A stretch of 64,000 bases of DNA from Chaenocephalus aceratus (Eukaryota; Chordata; Actinopteri; Perciformes; Channichthyidae), in contig JAMFTG010000175.1 in NCBI GenBank assembly GCA_023974075.1, positions 1 to 64,000 of the forward strand, in the 5' to 3' direction. How positions within the stretch are numbered: the stretch's first letter is position 1; each line of letters begins with the position of its first letter. The notes beneath the pieces are model-generated. The model was not told where the DNA came from. It did not search any database and was given only the letters and a program-made list of their open reading frames with translations. A program made the translations under genes and the position numbers. Below are positions 1 to 10,758 of this stretch, one piece after another.

Positions 1-1470
1 ATACCTGTACTTTCTACTCTCACATGTTGAACTCAAATACCTGGACTTTCTACTTCTCTCATGTTGAACCCAAATACCTGTACTTTCTACTTCTCACATG
101 TTGAACTCAAATACCTGTACTTTCTACTTCTCACATGTTGAACTCAAATACCTGTACTTTCTACTTCTCACATGTTGAACCCAAATACCTGTACTTTCTA
201 CTTCTCACATGTTGAACTCAAATACCTGTACTTTCTACTTCTCACATGTTGAACCCAAATACCTGTACTTTCTACTTCTTACATGTTGAACTCAAACACC
301 TGTACTTTCTACTTCTTACATGTTGAACCCAAATACCTGTACTTTCTACTTCTCACATGTTGAACTCAAATACCTGTACTTTCTACTTCTCACATGTTGA
401 ACCCAAATACCTGTACTTTCTACTTCTCAAATGTTGAACTCAATACCTGTACTTTCTACTTCTCACATGTTGAACTCAAAACCTGTACTTTCTACTGCTC
501 TCATGTTGAACCCAAATACCTGTACTTTCTACTTCTCACATGTTGAACTCAAATACCTGTACTTTTCTACTTCTCACATGTTGAAACCCAATACCTGTAC
601 TTTCTACTTCTCAAATGTTGGAACTCAAATACCTGTACTTCTACTTCTCACAGGTTGAACTCAAATACCTGTACTTTCTACTTCTCTCATGTTGAACCCA
701 AAATACCTGTACTTCTACTTCTCACATGTTGAACCCAAATACCTGTACTTTCTACTTCTTACATGTTGAACACAAATACCTGTACTTTCTACTTCTTACA
801 TGTTGAACTCAAATACCTGTACTTTCTACTTCTTACATGTTGAACCCAAATACCTGTACTTTCTACTTCTTACATGTTGAACCCAAATACCTGTACTTTC
901 TACTTCTTACATGTTGAAACCCAAATACCTGTACTTTCTACTTCTCACATGTTGAACTCAAATACCTGTACTTTCTATTCTCACATGTGAACCCAATACC
1001 TGTACTTCTACTTCTCACATGTTGAACCCAAATACCTGTACTTTTCTACTTCTCACATGTTGAACTCAAATACCTGTACTTTCTACTTTTCACATGTTGA
1101 ACCCAAATACCTGTACTTTCTACTTCTTACATGTTGAAACTCAAATACCTGTACTTTCTACTTCTCACATGTTGAAACCCAAATACCTGTACTTTCTACT
1201 TCTTACATGTTCAACACTAATACCTGTACTTTCTACTTCTTACACTTTGAACACTAATACCTGTACTTTCTACTTCTAACATGTTGAACTCAAATACCTG
1301 TACTTTCTACTTCTCTCATGTTGAACCCAAATACCTGTACTTTTCTTACTTCTTACATGTTGAACCCAAATACCTGTACTTTCTACTTCTCTCATGTTGA
1401 ACCCAAATACCTGTACTTTCTACTTCTTACATGTTGAACCCAAATACCTGTACTTTCTACTTCTCTCATT
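1..1470. repeat. 37-bp minisatellite array, about 39 copies
   Basis: A tandem array of a 37-bp unit containing 'acatgttgaac', 'aaatacctgta' and 'ctttctacttct'. Units alternate mainly between 'gaacccaaa' and 'gaactcaaa', with frequent 1-nt indels, so short reading frames inside it have no coding meaning. The array starts before base 1 and ends near 1470 at 'ctctcattctcc'. The motif 'ctgtactt' also occurs in the unique DNA just downstream (about 1820-1840), which may be a relative of the founder sequence; that link is an inference. Confidence 0.93.
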
Positions 1471-2291
1471 CTCCAAACAGCTGGTTCCTTTAGTCTGAAT
1501 GTGTGTTGGTGCGTGATCATTATTCTTTAGAGTCACTGCGTGGCCTATTGGTTGGAACACGATCCGTGTATCCATCACTTCCTGGTCTTCTCTAAAGAAG
1601 AGGGACCAATGGAAACGTTGTCATGTTGCCGTTGTTCAGCATGGAAACATTCATTAGCTAACAATGACATTATTGTTCTGTTAATAGGGAGGTCAGGTAC
1701 TCTTTAAAGCAGCTGCTAGCTATGGGTACTTTCTACTGAAGGACACTTCAAAGCCTCTTTACTTTTACTTGAGTAAAGAAGTTTAGTCAGTACTTCTACT
1801 TTCACCAGAGTATTTTTAAACACGAGTATCTGTACTTCTGCTCGAGTAAAGGAGGTGTGCACTTTTGCCATCTCTGCTGAGTGGAACATCTGTCCTTTTA
1901 ATAAACAACCAAAACAAAAAGTCATAAAGCCCACTAGGAACTCTTTAAATAGAAGTTCGCTGTGGAGGAAATTCTTAAGAGAAAGTGATAAATGAGTCAT
2001 GGACAAAGTTAGTCTTTTGTTATGTTTAATAAATTAATTGAGAAAGTCAATAAACAAGATAAATGGATCTGAAATGCAGGAACAGGAATTCATGAGAGGA
2101 AACAGCTGGTCTTACATCTCATCTCAAACCATTACGCCCCCAGTCTTTAACCGCCTGAATTGTTCAATCAGAGTATTAGACTATATGTTTTAAACGATTA
2201 TACGATCATTTGACACGACACTGTTTTAATATTATTCTACCGAGTCTGGAATTGATTCGGTAATAGTTTGAACTCTTGTTTTATTTTCCAG
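1471..2291. other. Noncoding flank with degenerate repeat
   Basis: No supported gene. About 1720-1880 contains 'acttttacttgagtaaag', 'cagtacttcta' and 'cttttgccatctctgct'. This resembles a dispersed fish repeat and recurs in similar form near 52,610-52,880. 'actctttaaagcagc' near 1700 resembles the core of the 57-bp satellite that starts 700 bp downstream. The rest is AT-rich and ends in a polypyrimidine tract and 'ccag' before the candidate exon. Confidence 0.5.
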
Positions 2292-2412
2292 ATAACCACG
2301 ACATCATCTCGATGAAGATGTACCAGCTGATGGTGGAACACACGCCCCGAAGAAGAGATTGAGGACTGGACCAAAATAGAGCTGAGCGTCAGCCTCCTGA
2401 AGTCCCCCAAAG
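2292..2412 (+). pseudogene. Candidate internal exon with 1-nt frameshift, gene not recognised
   Basis: A 121-nt segment lies between a good acceptor ('ttattttccag') and a good donor ('aaag/gtagag'). Read from the acceptor it encodes NHDIISMKMYQLMVEHTP. It then needs a one-base shift at the 'acgccccgaag' run to continue as EEEIEDWTKIELSVSLLKS. The unshifted frame stops at once. The mixed hydrophobic and acidic composition and splice-like borders look like a real exon. The extra C may be a sequencing indel or a true lesion. I do not recognise the protein and see no partner exon in the window; neighbours could lie upstream of base 1. The 57-bp satellite starts within about 10 bases of the donor. 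Confidence 0.4.
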
Positions 2413-5242
2413 GTAGAGCAGAGGACTCTTTAAAGTAGAGACACTACATACTGATATACACCTGGACATCAGCAGGAGAGGACTCTTTAAAGTAGAGACA
2501 CTACATACTGACATACACCTGAACATCAGCAGGAGAGGACTCTTTAAAGTAGAGACACCACATACTGATATACACCTGAACATCAGCAGGAGAGGACTCT
2601 TTAAAGTAGAGACACCACATACTGATATACACCTGAACATCAGCAGGAGAGGACTCTTTAAAGTAGAGACGCTACATACTGAGATACACCTGAACATCAG
2701 CAGGAGGAGGACTCTTTAAAGTAGAGACACTACATACTGATATACACCTGGACATCAGCAGGAGAGGACTCTTTAAAGTAGAGACACTACATACTGATAT
2801 ACACCTGAACATCAGCAAGAGAGGACTCTTTAAAGTAGAGACACTACATACTGTGATACACCTGAACATCAGCAGGAGAGGACTCTTTAAAGTAGAGACA
2901 CTACCTACTGATATACACCTGAACATCAGCAGGAGAGGACTCTTTAAAGTAGAGACACCACATACTGATATACACCTGAACATCAACAGGAGAGGACTCT
3001 TTAAAGTAGAGACACTACATACTGATATACACCTGAACATCAGCAGGAGAGGACTCTTTAAAGTAGAGACACTACATACTGACATACACCTGAACATCAG
3101 CAGGAGAGGACTCTTTAAAGTAGAGACACTACATACTGATATACACCTGAACATCAGCAGGAGAGGACTCTTTAAAGTAGAGACACATACTGATATAACA
3201 CCTGAACATCAGCAGGAGAGGACTCTTTAAAGTAGAGACACTACATACTGATATACACCTGAACATCAACAGGAGAGGACTCTTTAAAGTAGAGACACTA
3301 CATACTGATATACACCTGAACATCAGCAGGAGAGGACTCTTTAAAGTAGAGACACTACATACTGATATACACCTGAACATCAGCAGGAGAGGACTCTTTA
3401 AAGTAGAGACACTCCATACTGTGATACACCTGGACATCAGCAGGAGAGGACTCTTTAAAGTAGAGACACTGCATACTGATATACACCTGAACATCAGCAG
3501 GAGAGGACTCTTTAAAGTAGAGACACCACACACTGATATACACCTGAACATCAGCAGGAGAGGACTCTTTAAAGTAGAGACACTACACACTGATATACAC
3601 CTGAACATCAGCAGGAGAGGACTCTTTAAAGTAGAGACACTACATACTGATATACACCTGAACATCAGCAGGAGAGGACTCTTTAAAGTAGAGACACTAC
3701 ATACTGATATACACCTGAACATCAGCAGGAGAGGACTCTTTAAAGTAGAGACACCACATACTGATATACACCTGAACATCAGCAGGAGAGGACTCTTTAA
3801 AGTAGAGACACTACATACTGATATACACCTGAACATCAGCAGGAGAGGACTCTTTAAAGTAGAGACACCACATACTGATATACACCTGAACATCAGCAGG
3901 AGAGGACTCTTTAAAGTAGAGACACTACATACTGATATACACCTGAACATCAGCAGGAGAGGACTCTTTTAAAGTAGAGACACTACATACTGATATACAC
4001 CTGAACATCAGCAGGAGAGGACTCTTTAAAGTAGAGACACTACCTACTGATATACACCTGAACATCAGCAGGAGAGGACTCTTTAAAGTAGAGACACTAC
4101 ATACTGTGATACACCTGAACATCAGCAGGAGAGGACTCTTTAAAGTAGAGACACTACCTACTGATATACACCTGAACATCAGCAGGAGAGGACTCTTTAA
4201 AGTAGAGACACTACATACTGATATACACCTGAACATCAGCAGGAGAGGACTCTTTAAAGTAGAGACACCACATACTGATATACACCTGAACATCAGCAGG
4301 AGAGGACTCTTTAAAGTAGAGACACTACATACTGATATACACCTGAACATCAACAGGAGAGGACTCTTTAAAGTAGAGACACTACATACTGATATACACC
4401 TGAACATCAGCAGGAGAGGACTCTTTAAAGTAGAGACACTACATACTGATATACACCTGAACATCAGCAGGAGAGGACTCTTTAAAGTAGAGACACATAC
4501 TGATATACACCTGAACATCAGCAGGAGAGGACTCTTTAAAGTAGAGACACTACATACTGACATACACCTGAACATCAGCAGGAGAGGACTCTTTAAAGTA
4601 GAGACACTACATACTGATATACACCTGAACATCAGCAGGAGAGGACTCTTTAAAGTAGAGACACATACTGATATACACCTGAACATCAGCAGGAGAGGAC
4701 TCTTTAAAGTAGAGACACTACATACTGATATACACCTGAACATCAACAGGAGAGGACTCTTTAAAGTAGAGACACTACATACTGATATACACCTGAACAT
4801 CAGCAGGAGAGGACTCTTTAAAGTAGAGACACTACATACTGATATACATCTGAACATCAGCAGGAGAGGACTCTTTAAAGTAGAGACACTCCATACTGTG
4901 ATACACCTGGACATCAGCAGGAGAGGACTCTTTAAAGTAGGGACACTACATACTGATATACACCTGAACATCAGCAGGAGAGGACTCTTTAAAGTAGAGA
5001 CACTACCTACTGATATACACCTGAACATCAGCAGGAGAGGACTCTTTAAAGTAGAGACACTACATACTGATATACACCTGAACATCAGCAGGAGAGGACT
5101 CTTTAAAGTAGAGACACTACATACTGATATACACCTGAACATCAGCAGGAGAGGACTCTTTAAAGTAGAGACACATACTGATATACACCTGAACATCAGC
5201 AGGAGAGGACTCTTTAAAGTAGAGACACTACACACTGATATA
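2413..5242. repeat. 57-bp satellite array A, about 50 copies
   Basis: Tandem units of 57 bp with the core pieces 'ggactctttaaagtagagac', 'actacatactgatatacacc' and 'tgaacatcagcaggaga'. Most units differ by one or two substitutions. Several units lack six bases (51 bp, 'gagacacatactg'), and a few single-base indels occur (about 2703, 3195, 3968). Because 57 and 51 are multiples of three and the unit lacks stops in one frame on each strand, long frames run through it: a 19-residue plus-strand period ([19 protein letters not shown]) and a minus-strand period ([19 protein letters not shown]). These frames follow from the repeat arithmetic and are not taken as genes. The same satellite recurs at 14,820-18,302 in the same orientation. 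Confidence 0.95.
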
Positions 5243-5853
5243 TAATACACTGAAGCTGATACTGAGTCATTACTATCATTGTTGTTGTCTTTCCTTCTGT
5301 CACACTAATGAGTAAGTCTATCGATACAGAAGCAAAGCTTGCATTGCATATTAGAACTTGAATTTGGCCACTGTTAATAATAATAATAATAATAATAGAT
5401 TTAATTTGTTAGCGCTTTTACAGGTGCTCAAAGACGCTTATTATAGCTGCAATATGTAAAATTGGCCCTTAGCACACTGTTGCGTCCCGGCTCACAGAAA
5501 GTAACTTGTAACCAGTTGGAATTGGTAAATTGGAAGTTGTTTGATTAAAAAGTGCGCAGTAAAATTGGCAACAAACAGTCAGTAACAAAAGAAAAGGCCA
5601 CAGAGGCACTGGTTTAAATGAACAACAAAAGGAACTAAGGTAGACTCTTTAAATAAGAGTTTTAAACAAGTTGGCACACAAGCAACATGACTAACAAACA
5701 AATAAACAAAAGAAAACCTCACTTCTAAAGTGGGAAGAATAATAGGCTGATATAAAACACATCTCTTATACATAATACACAGCTGCAAACACTTATAGAC
5801 AGGTTAATGGGCAGATAGAAGGCGGCGGCCGTAACACACACACCATCGGGGAC
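5243..5853. other. Noncoding spacer with LINE/SINE-tail fragment
   Basis: No gene seen. Around 5376-5450 a short (AAT)n run is followed by 'gatttaatttgttagcgc' and 'acaggtgctcaaagacgc', which looks like the 3' tail of a dispersed retroelement. Short frames on the minus strand here show no domain or codon bias. Confidence 0.5.
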
Positions 5854-6604
5854 CAGGGTTTCCGTTAGCCGGTAATTACCGGTTTTTAGCTGGTAAAATT
5901 TATAAAAAACCGGTAAATTCAAAACCTGACGGTCAAAATGTCTGGTAATAATTAGGGAGGCTCCGATCGATCGGCCGCCGGTCATTATCGGCCGATATTC
6001 ACTCTTAATAGTTGGATCGGTGCTCTCTATAAAGGCCGATCAGGAGAGCTGGATCTGATCGATATGGACAGAAACGCGAGTGAAGTTTAACCGGACGCGA
6101 GAGAGAGATCAGATCAGCTGCTGAGTCTGACCGAGACACGCAGCTCTGCATGAGCACCTGAAGCCCCGCCCTCTGTTTAGCGGGCTGCAGGAGCTGCAGG
6201 AGAAACTGACGGGCTGTCAGGAGGGAGAGGGGGAAAGAGAGGATCCGTTTCTCCCGTGTTATTATTCAAAGTTGATGTAAACTTCTGAATAATGTACGTT
6301 ATCTACTACAAGTAGTTTGTTTGAATGTAATAATTATGTTGTTTGTTGTTTGTGGAATCAAATCTGAATTTTTTCGATCTGTTACGATTATAAACTGAAG
6401 CAATATAAAAATGAGCCCCGTGAACTGAGTTTTAAACTGAAGCATATCTGCTCATAGTCCGGTAAATTACCTGCTTACGGAAACTCTGCTACACAACTCT
6501 TATTATTATTATTGAAATATGACCGGTAAGTTTCAAATTTGTCCGGTAAAATAAATTCTGCCCGGACATTTGACCGGAGAGAAACAATCCTAGCGGAAAC
6601 CCTG
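5854..6604. mobile_element. Non-autonomous hAT transposon, copy 1
   Basis: A 751-bp element with terminal inverted repeats 'cagggtttccgttag' and 'ctagcggaaaccctg', flanked by a perfect 8-bp target duplication 'tcggggac' (5846-5853 and 6605-6612). An 8-bp duplication with a 'cagggtt' terminus is the hAT hallmark. There is no transposase frame, so it depended on a partner elsewhere. Subterminal 'ccggtaa' motifs recur at both ends and could be transposase sites. An inverted copy of the same length lies at 22,419-23,169. Confidence 0.9.
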
Positions 6605-6612
6605 TCGGGGAC

Positions 6613-7692
6613 GTGTTGCCTATGCTGTTAAGTATTTTATTTTGGTGAGTCTGTCGCCAGCCAGTATTGCTAGAATATAAACCTTTATTAATTGACCAAC
6701 AGCTTTGGTCCAGGTTTACATCCTATCAGCTACTGCAGCGGTTCCCAACCTGTGGGTCGCGGTCCGCGGACCACTAGGGGCATTGCAAGTGGGCCGCCAA
6801 ATAATTTCCTTTTTTTCATTTTAATGAATGAATACATTTTATTTTTACAGGCTAAAGACACGAACATAACAGGAGAAATAAAGATACAGTCAGTAGGATC
6901 CCTTCAACATTTCACAAACAAAAGTTGGTTGACAACCAAATACCACCAAAAACACAACATGGAATAGTTATAGTTCCTTTGATCCCACTCTTCCTTAGAG
7001 CTAATTATTTCCCATTTGCGTGTTGAGCCGTCCTTTTTTTTGTGGCAATAATTTTTTACAAAAGAAATTGTATTTGTAATCTACTCTTCAAACACCTTAA
7101 ATTAAGATTACTCCTTGATTGACTTTAAAAAAATATGTATTTTAGCCAGAAGAATAGTTGTATTTATTAACTGTGTGCGGTCTTCATCTAAAAGCCAAAA
7201 TAAAAATATTAAAACATTTTCATTATTAAGATTTATTTTAATTTTAAACTCCTTTCCTTTCTCTTTCTTGATCCTCCTTAGCAACGGTCATTACAGTCCT
7301 TAGCAACGGTCTGTTCTACTGGATTTACAAAGTGTCACATGTTGTGAATTGTTCTGAACTTTATTTAGCCTCCGTATTGTTTATGGTTGAATATGGGTGG
7401 GCCGTTAAACTATTAACTATAATAACTTTAATCTAAAACTGAACTAAAACCAATTTAACTAGCCTAACTAAAAATTAACTGAAATAAGAAAACACGTTTT
7501 AAATTAATCAAAGGAAACTTAACACACTATATAAACATCCTAAAAATGTACTAAAACTATCAATTAAAACTTATCTTAACTCATTGAAAATGTAGTAACT
7601 TACTATAAACTATTAATAACGTTAACCTAAAACTTAACTAAAACTAATTTAACTAGCTAACACTGAAAACTAAAACGTTGTGCCCGCTGCTC
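6613..7692. other. AT-rich noncoding region with a hAT-like terminus
   Basis: At 6736 the sequence 'cagcggttcccaacctgtgg' followed by 'gtcgcggtccgcggacc' looks like one end of a Charlie-type hAT. No matching right end was found before 7690. About 7410-7680 is a degenerate AT-rich tract built of 'aactaaaact' and 'ttaactagc' pieces, directly downstream of the minus-strand coiled-coil gene. No gene is supported. Confidence 0.45.
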
Positions 7693-9924
7693 TTAAGGCG
7701 ACCCAGTTCTCGGTGGATCCGATAACGCTAAGCTTCTGCGGCGCGGTGTAGGATGCTGCGGCGGTTTGGGAGGCAGGAGTTTCACGGTGGCGATGGAAGG
7801 CAGGGGGACGGTCTTTAGGCTTTCTGGCAAACGCTCGGACTTGATGAGGACACAATTTGGCCGAGGTCTGTAGCCGGAGAAACCCTGGTCCTTGGCGGGG
7901 GATCTGGGCTTTTTGGAGATGGGGGGCAAGGGCGTCTGCTGGTTCATGTCACCAGACCCCGACTTCCTGAGTTTCTCCGCCAGCCGCCTGGTCACCTCTA
8001 TAGCCTTCAAGTGGTCCATCTTCAGGGTCTTCTTCTCCTCTTCCACTCTCTGGTTCTCCTCCTTCAGGTTGTCGTACTCCGCCTGGTACACCCCGAGGCT
8101 TCCCTTCAACGCCATCAGCTCTTTGTTCAGGCGCCTGTTGTCCCAGCCGAACAGCTGCATCTTCTGTATGGCGTCGTCCGGCCGGCGGGCCAACATGCGC
8201 CGCAGCTCCTCGATCACCTCCTCCTTTTGCTCCAGGAGACGTACGCTCTGAGGTTTCCCAGTGAGCAAATACAGGCGGTGCTGGGCCTTCATCACTTTCA
8301 CATAGGCGTGAGGGCTCTTCTTCTTCTCCCGAGTCCACTCCCGCCGGGAAGTGTGCTCACTCGCGCCCGGCACCTGAACGTTGCACTTGAGCTTGAGCCT
8401 CTTCATCTCCAGCCACATTTGCCTCATTTGGAGCTCATATTCTTTGATGGTGATTTTTTGCGCGTCCTGGCAGCTTCTCTCCTGGTTGAGTCGCAGCTGC
8501 AGCCGCACCACCATGTCCTCTCGTGTCTGCAGCTCTTTCTCCAGCGTCTCCTTCTCCACTGCGATCTTAGCCAACTTCATCTCCCCCAGCATCTGGTCCC
8601 TGTCGGCAGAAACCACGCACACGTCCTGCGTCATCTTGCTTTCCACCAAATACTGGCTGACTTTCTCCAGCCGGCTCTTCACGCAGCGCCTCTCCATCCT
8701 CAACCTGGCCAGCTTCACCCTCTGGACGTCGGTCTCGCAGGTCTGATCTTGGAGTTTCTCCTGCAGCTGGTGGATCTTTTTTTTTAGCAAAGATTGCTGC
8801 GCCTGTTCCTTGAGCTGGTTTCGCAGGAGGAGGTTTCTCTCCGCCTCCACTCCGTCAGCATGGATGATCTTCAGCGTTAGCCTCTTCTCCAGGTCTAACA
8901 TTAAGGCCCTCAGATCGATGATCCCTTGGCCATGGGCGTTACTGTTTTGCGTCATCTTCCTCTCTTGATCGCGGAGTTTCATCTTCAGGTCACGTTTTTT
9001 CTTGACTTCTATCTCCATGTGTTTCATGAGGTTACGCTGCTTTAACGCCTCTTCTTCGTACATTTCTGCTGCCGTTACGAGGGCTCTGTTTGCTTCCCGC
9101 AAGTTCTCCATGTCGACTTCCAGGTTTGCATACTTATTTTCCCACCCCACTTTCTTATTCTCCCAGTGGTCGATTGTCGTGTGTAAATCATGTACCTTGG
9201 CCTTGTGTACATCGTCCAGTCGTCTGTGTTTTTTCAGCTCCTCTGACTGTCTCTCACACTCGTGTTTCGCCACCTTCAGTTTTTCCCGGTAAGGTTTCAG
9301 ACTCTCGTAGCGTTGTTTGTATGTCAACGCAATATCTTTCGATTTTTTTGCCTCCTTCTCGAGGCCTGCCACTTCCTTGTCCTTCTTCCTATGCAGTTCT
9401 CGCTGCTCTTCTAATGTCTTGATGCTGAAGCATTTATAGCCGGTCAGCTCCTCCACATTATGAGACAGTTTCTCCACCAGTATATTCAGCATCCTGTTCT
9501 CCTTTTGATGGTTTCCAAACATTTCTGCTTCTTTCTCCTTCTGTTGGCGGAGAGACTTCTCCACACATAACTTGTTCTGATACTCCAGAGACTCTCGTTT
9601 GAAGGAGTACATTTTCTGCTCAGAGTCTTTCTTCTCACTCGCACTGACAGTCTCTAGATCCCTGTGTTCAACTTTCAACTTGTCCAGTTCCTCTCTCATC
9701 TTTTCTAACGTGAACGTCTGATTTCTGACAGTGTGATTCAGTCCAGCATTCTTCAGCTCCTCTTTCTTCAGATCCATCTCAGCTGTGACCATGGAAGAGA
9801 TTTTCCTTTTCTGCTCTGCGTTTTGGTCCATCAAATGTTTCTCGTTGATTTTCGCCCGGTGTATTTCATCTTGGAGGCCATGCAGGGCGACATTCCTGGC
9901 TTTAAGGTGTTTGGCGGACTGCAT
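7693..9924 (-). CDS. Intronless coiled-coil protein, CFAP58-like (probable retrogene)
   Basis: An uninterrupted 743-residue frame from ATG at 9924 to TAA at 7693-7695. Residues 1 to about 630 are almost wholly heptad-rich coiled coil (Lys, Glu, Gln, Leu). Residues about 640-743 form a basic, proline-rich tail. The late coiled coil has the motif EEVIEELRRMLARRPDDAIQ followed by a second conserved helix. It aligns by eye with the C-terminal part of CFAP58 (CCDC147), an axonemal protein of motile cilia and sperm tails that usually has about 870 residues and many introns. This copy lacks the N-terminal part and has no introns, so a retroposed paralogue is the best reading; that is an inference. 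The frame is GC-richer than its AT-rich surroundings, and its full-length openness argues for constraint or a recent origin. A LINE tail lies about 100 bp upstream. Any other long coiled-coil protein remains possible. Confidence 0.68.
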   Translation of the reverse strand: MQSAKHLKARNVALHGLQDEIHRAKINEKHLMDQNAEQKRKISSMVTAEMDLKKEELKNAGLNHTVRNQTFTLEKMREELDKLKVEHRDLETVSASEKKDSEQKMYSFKRESLEYQNKLCVEKSLRQQKEKEAEMFGNHQKENRMLNILVEKLSHNVEELTGYKCFSIKTLEEQRELHRKKDKEVAGLEKEAKKSKDIALTYKQRYESLKPYREKLKVAKHECERQSEELKKHRRLDDVHKAKVHDLHTTIDHWENKKVGWENKYANLEVDMENLREANRALVTAAEMYEEEALKQRNLMKHMEIEVKKKRDLKMKLRDQERKMTQNSNAHGQGIIDLRALMLDLEKRLTLKIIHADGVEAERNLLLRNQLKEQAQQSLLKKKIHQLQEKLQDQTCETDVQRVKLARLRMERRCVKSRLEKVSQYLVESKMTQDVCVVSADRDQMLGEMKLAKIAVEKETLEKELQTREDMVVRLQLRLNQERSCQDAQKITIKEYELQMRQMWLEMKRLKLKCNVQVPGASEHTSRREWTREKKKSPHAYVKVMKAQHRLYLLTGKPQSVRLLEQKEEVIEELRRMLARRPDDAIQKMQLFGWDNRRLNKELMALKGSLGVYQAEYDNLKEENQRVEEEKKTLKMDHLKAIEVTRRLAEKLRKSGSGDMNQQTPLPPISKKPRSPAKDQGFSGYRPRPNCVLIKSERLPESLKTVPLPSIATVKLLPPKPPQHPTPRRRSLALSDPPRTGSP

Positions 9925-10024
9925 TTTGACTTTGTTTCAGAGGAAATTATCCTGTGTTCGGTAAATCAGTCTCTGTTTCTGTGAAACTGAACCAGAACTG
10001 AACTTTTTCAGTTTTTTGTCTGTG

Positions 10025-10303
10025 ATGTTTACACACCTTCCGGCGCAGACTGAAAACTAATCTCTTTCGACTCCACTTCGAGCGATAGAATGACTAACAA
10101 AGAACTGCTAACAGAGCACTTATATACTAATAAAGGACTGGCTTATCTAAAGCCAGTTGAGTAGCACTTGAAACGATTGGCTCTTTGAAACCTGATGTTC
10201 TTATATGATTCTGTTTTCTTCAAGGTTGTGTCTTCCTGGTCGAATGTACTTATTGTAAGTCTCTTTGCATAAAAAAGTCAGCTAAATGCAATGTAATGTA
10301 ATG
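10025..10303 (+). mobile_element. L2-like LINE 3' end fragment
   Basis: The sequence reads through the last codons of an L2-like reverse transcriptase (RRLKTNLFRLHFER-like), then the 3' untranslated region. It ends in the conserved tail 'gtcagctaaatgcaatgtaa' and 'tgtaatg' repeats. The larger minus-strand element at 13,463-14,819 carries the same tail. It lies just upstream of the start codon of the minus-strand coiled-coil gene. Confidence 0.8.
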
Positions 10304-10328
10304 ATGTCATCGCATTCTGTGCCTTTGA

Positions 10329-10397
10329 AGATAGAATGTGATGACATCATATACTGCAGCCATTGCAACCGTGATGATGTCATCACATTCTATCATG
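10329..10397. repeat. Inverted repeat, potential hairpin
   Basis: 'gatagaatgtgatgacatca' is followed after about 25 bases by 'atgatgtcatcacattctat', giving an arm of about 20 bp that is almost perfectly complementary. It lies next to the LINE tail. No transposon borders were identified, so it may be a small foldback remnant. Confidence 0.7.
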
Positions 10398-10758
10398 ACA
10401 CCACTGTCTCTTCAGCATTCTTTCAGCTACAGAAACCAGTCACAACATATTCAGCCTTTTCAGCACATGATGGGAACCTTTCAACTTTTCATACTTATAT
10501 ATTATATATTTATTCAGATTTTTAAAAAAAAGTTTTAACATGTAACTCAATGGGAGGAACCTTCAAATCCTCTTTTACCTACACCTTGCGCCAAATGCTT
10601 TAGAGACTTCATTCCAACTTTAAAATAATCTCAAGTCATTCTTCAGATTTTTGATATTTTTTACACTTTTTGAGATATTTAACTTAGTTTGGACCTTGGT
10701 AAAGAGGCCTTCTTCAGATTTTAACATTAGTGTGTATTGCGCACCTCGTTAAGCCTTA

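Noticed and set aside
1..5242. CRISPR-like regular repeats
   Set aside because: The units are directly tandem with no unique spacers, and the genome is eukaryotic.
2389..5250. Long open frames on both strands through the first 57-bp array (up to 441 codons)
   Set aside because: They are produced by a stop-free repeat whose length is a multiple of three. There is no other protein sequence, and 1-nt indels are present.
6736..7320. Complete Charlie-type hAT
   Set aside because: Only the left-end motif is convincing. No matching right end or 8-bp duplication was found, so only a terminus is reported.
7892..9422. Plus-strand frames opposite the CFAP58-like gene (up to 258 codons)
   Set aside because: Antisense shadows of a GC-rich coiled-coil coding region; their Leu/His-rich composition mirrors the Lys/Glu/Gln codons of the real frame.
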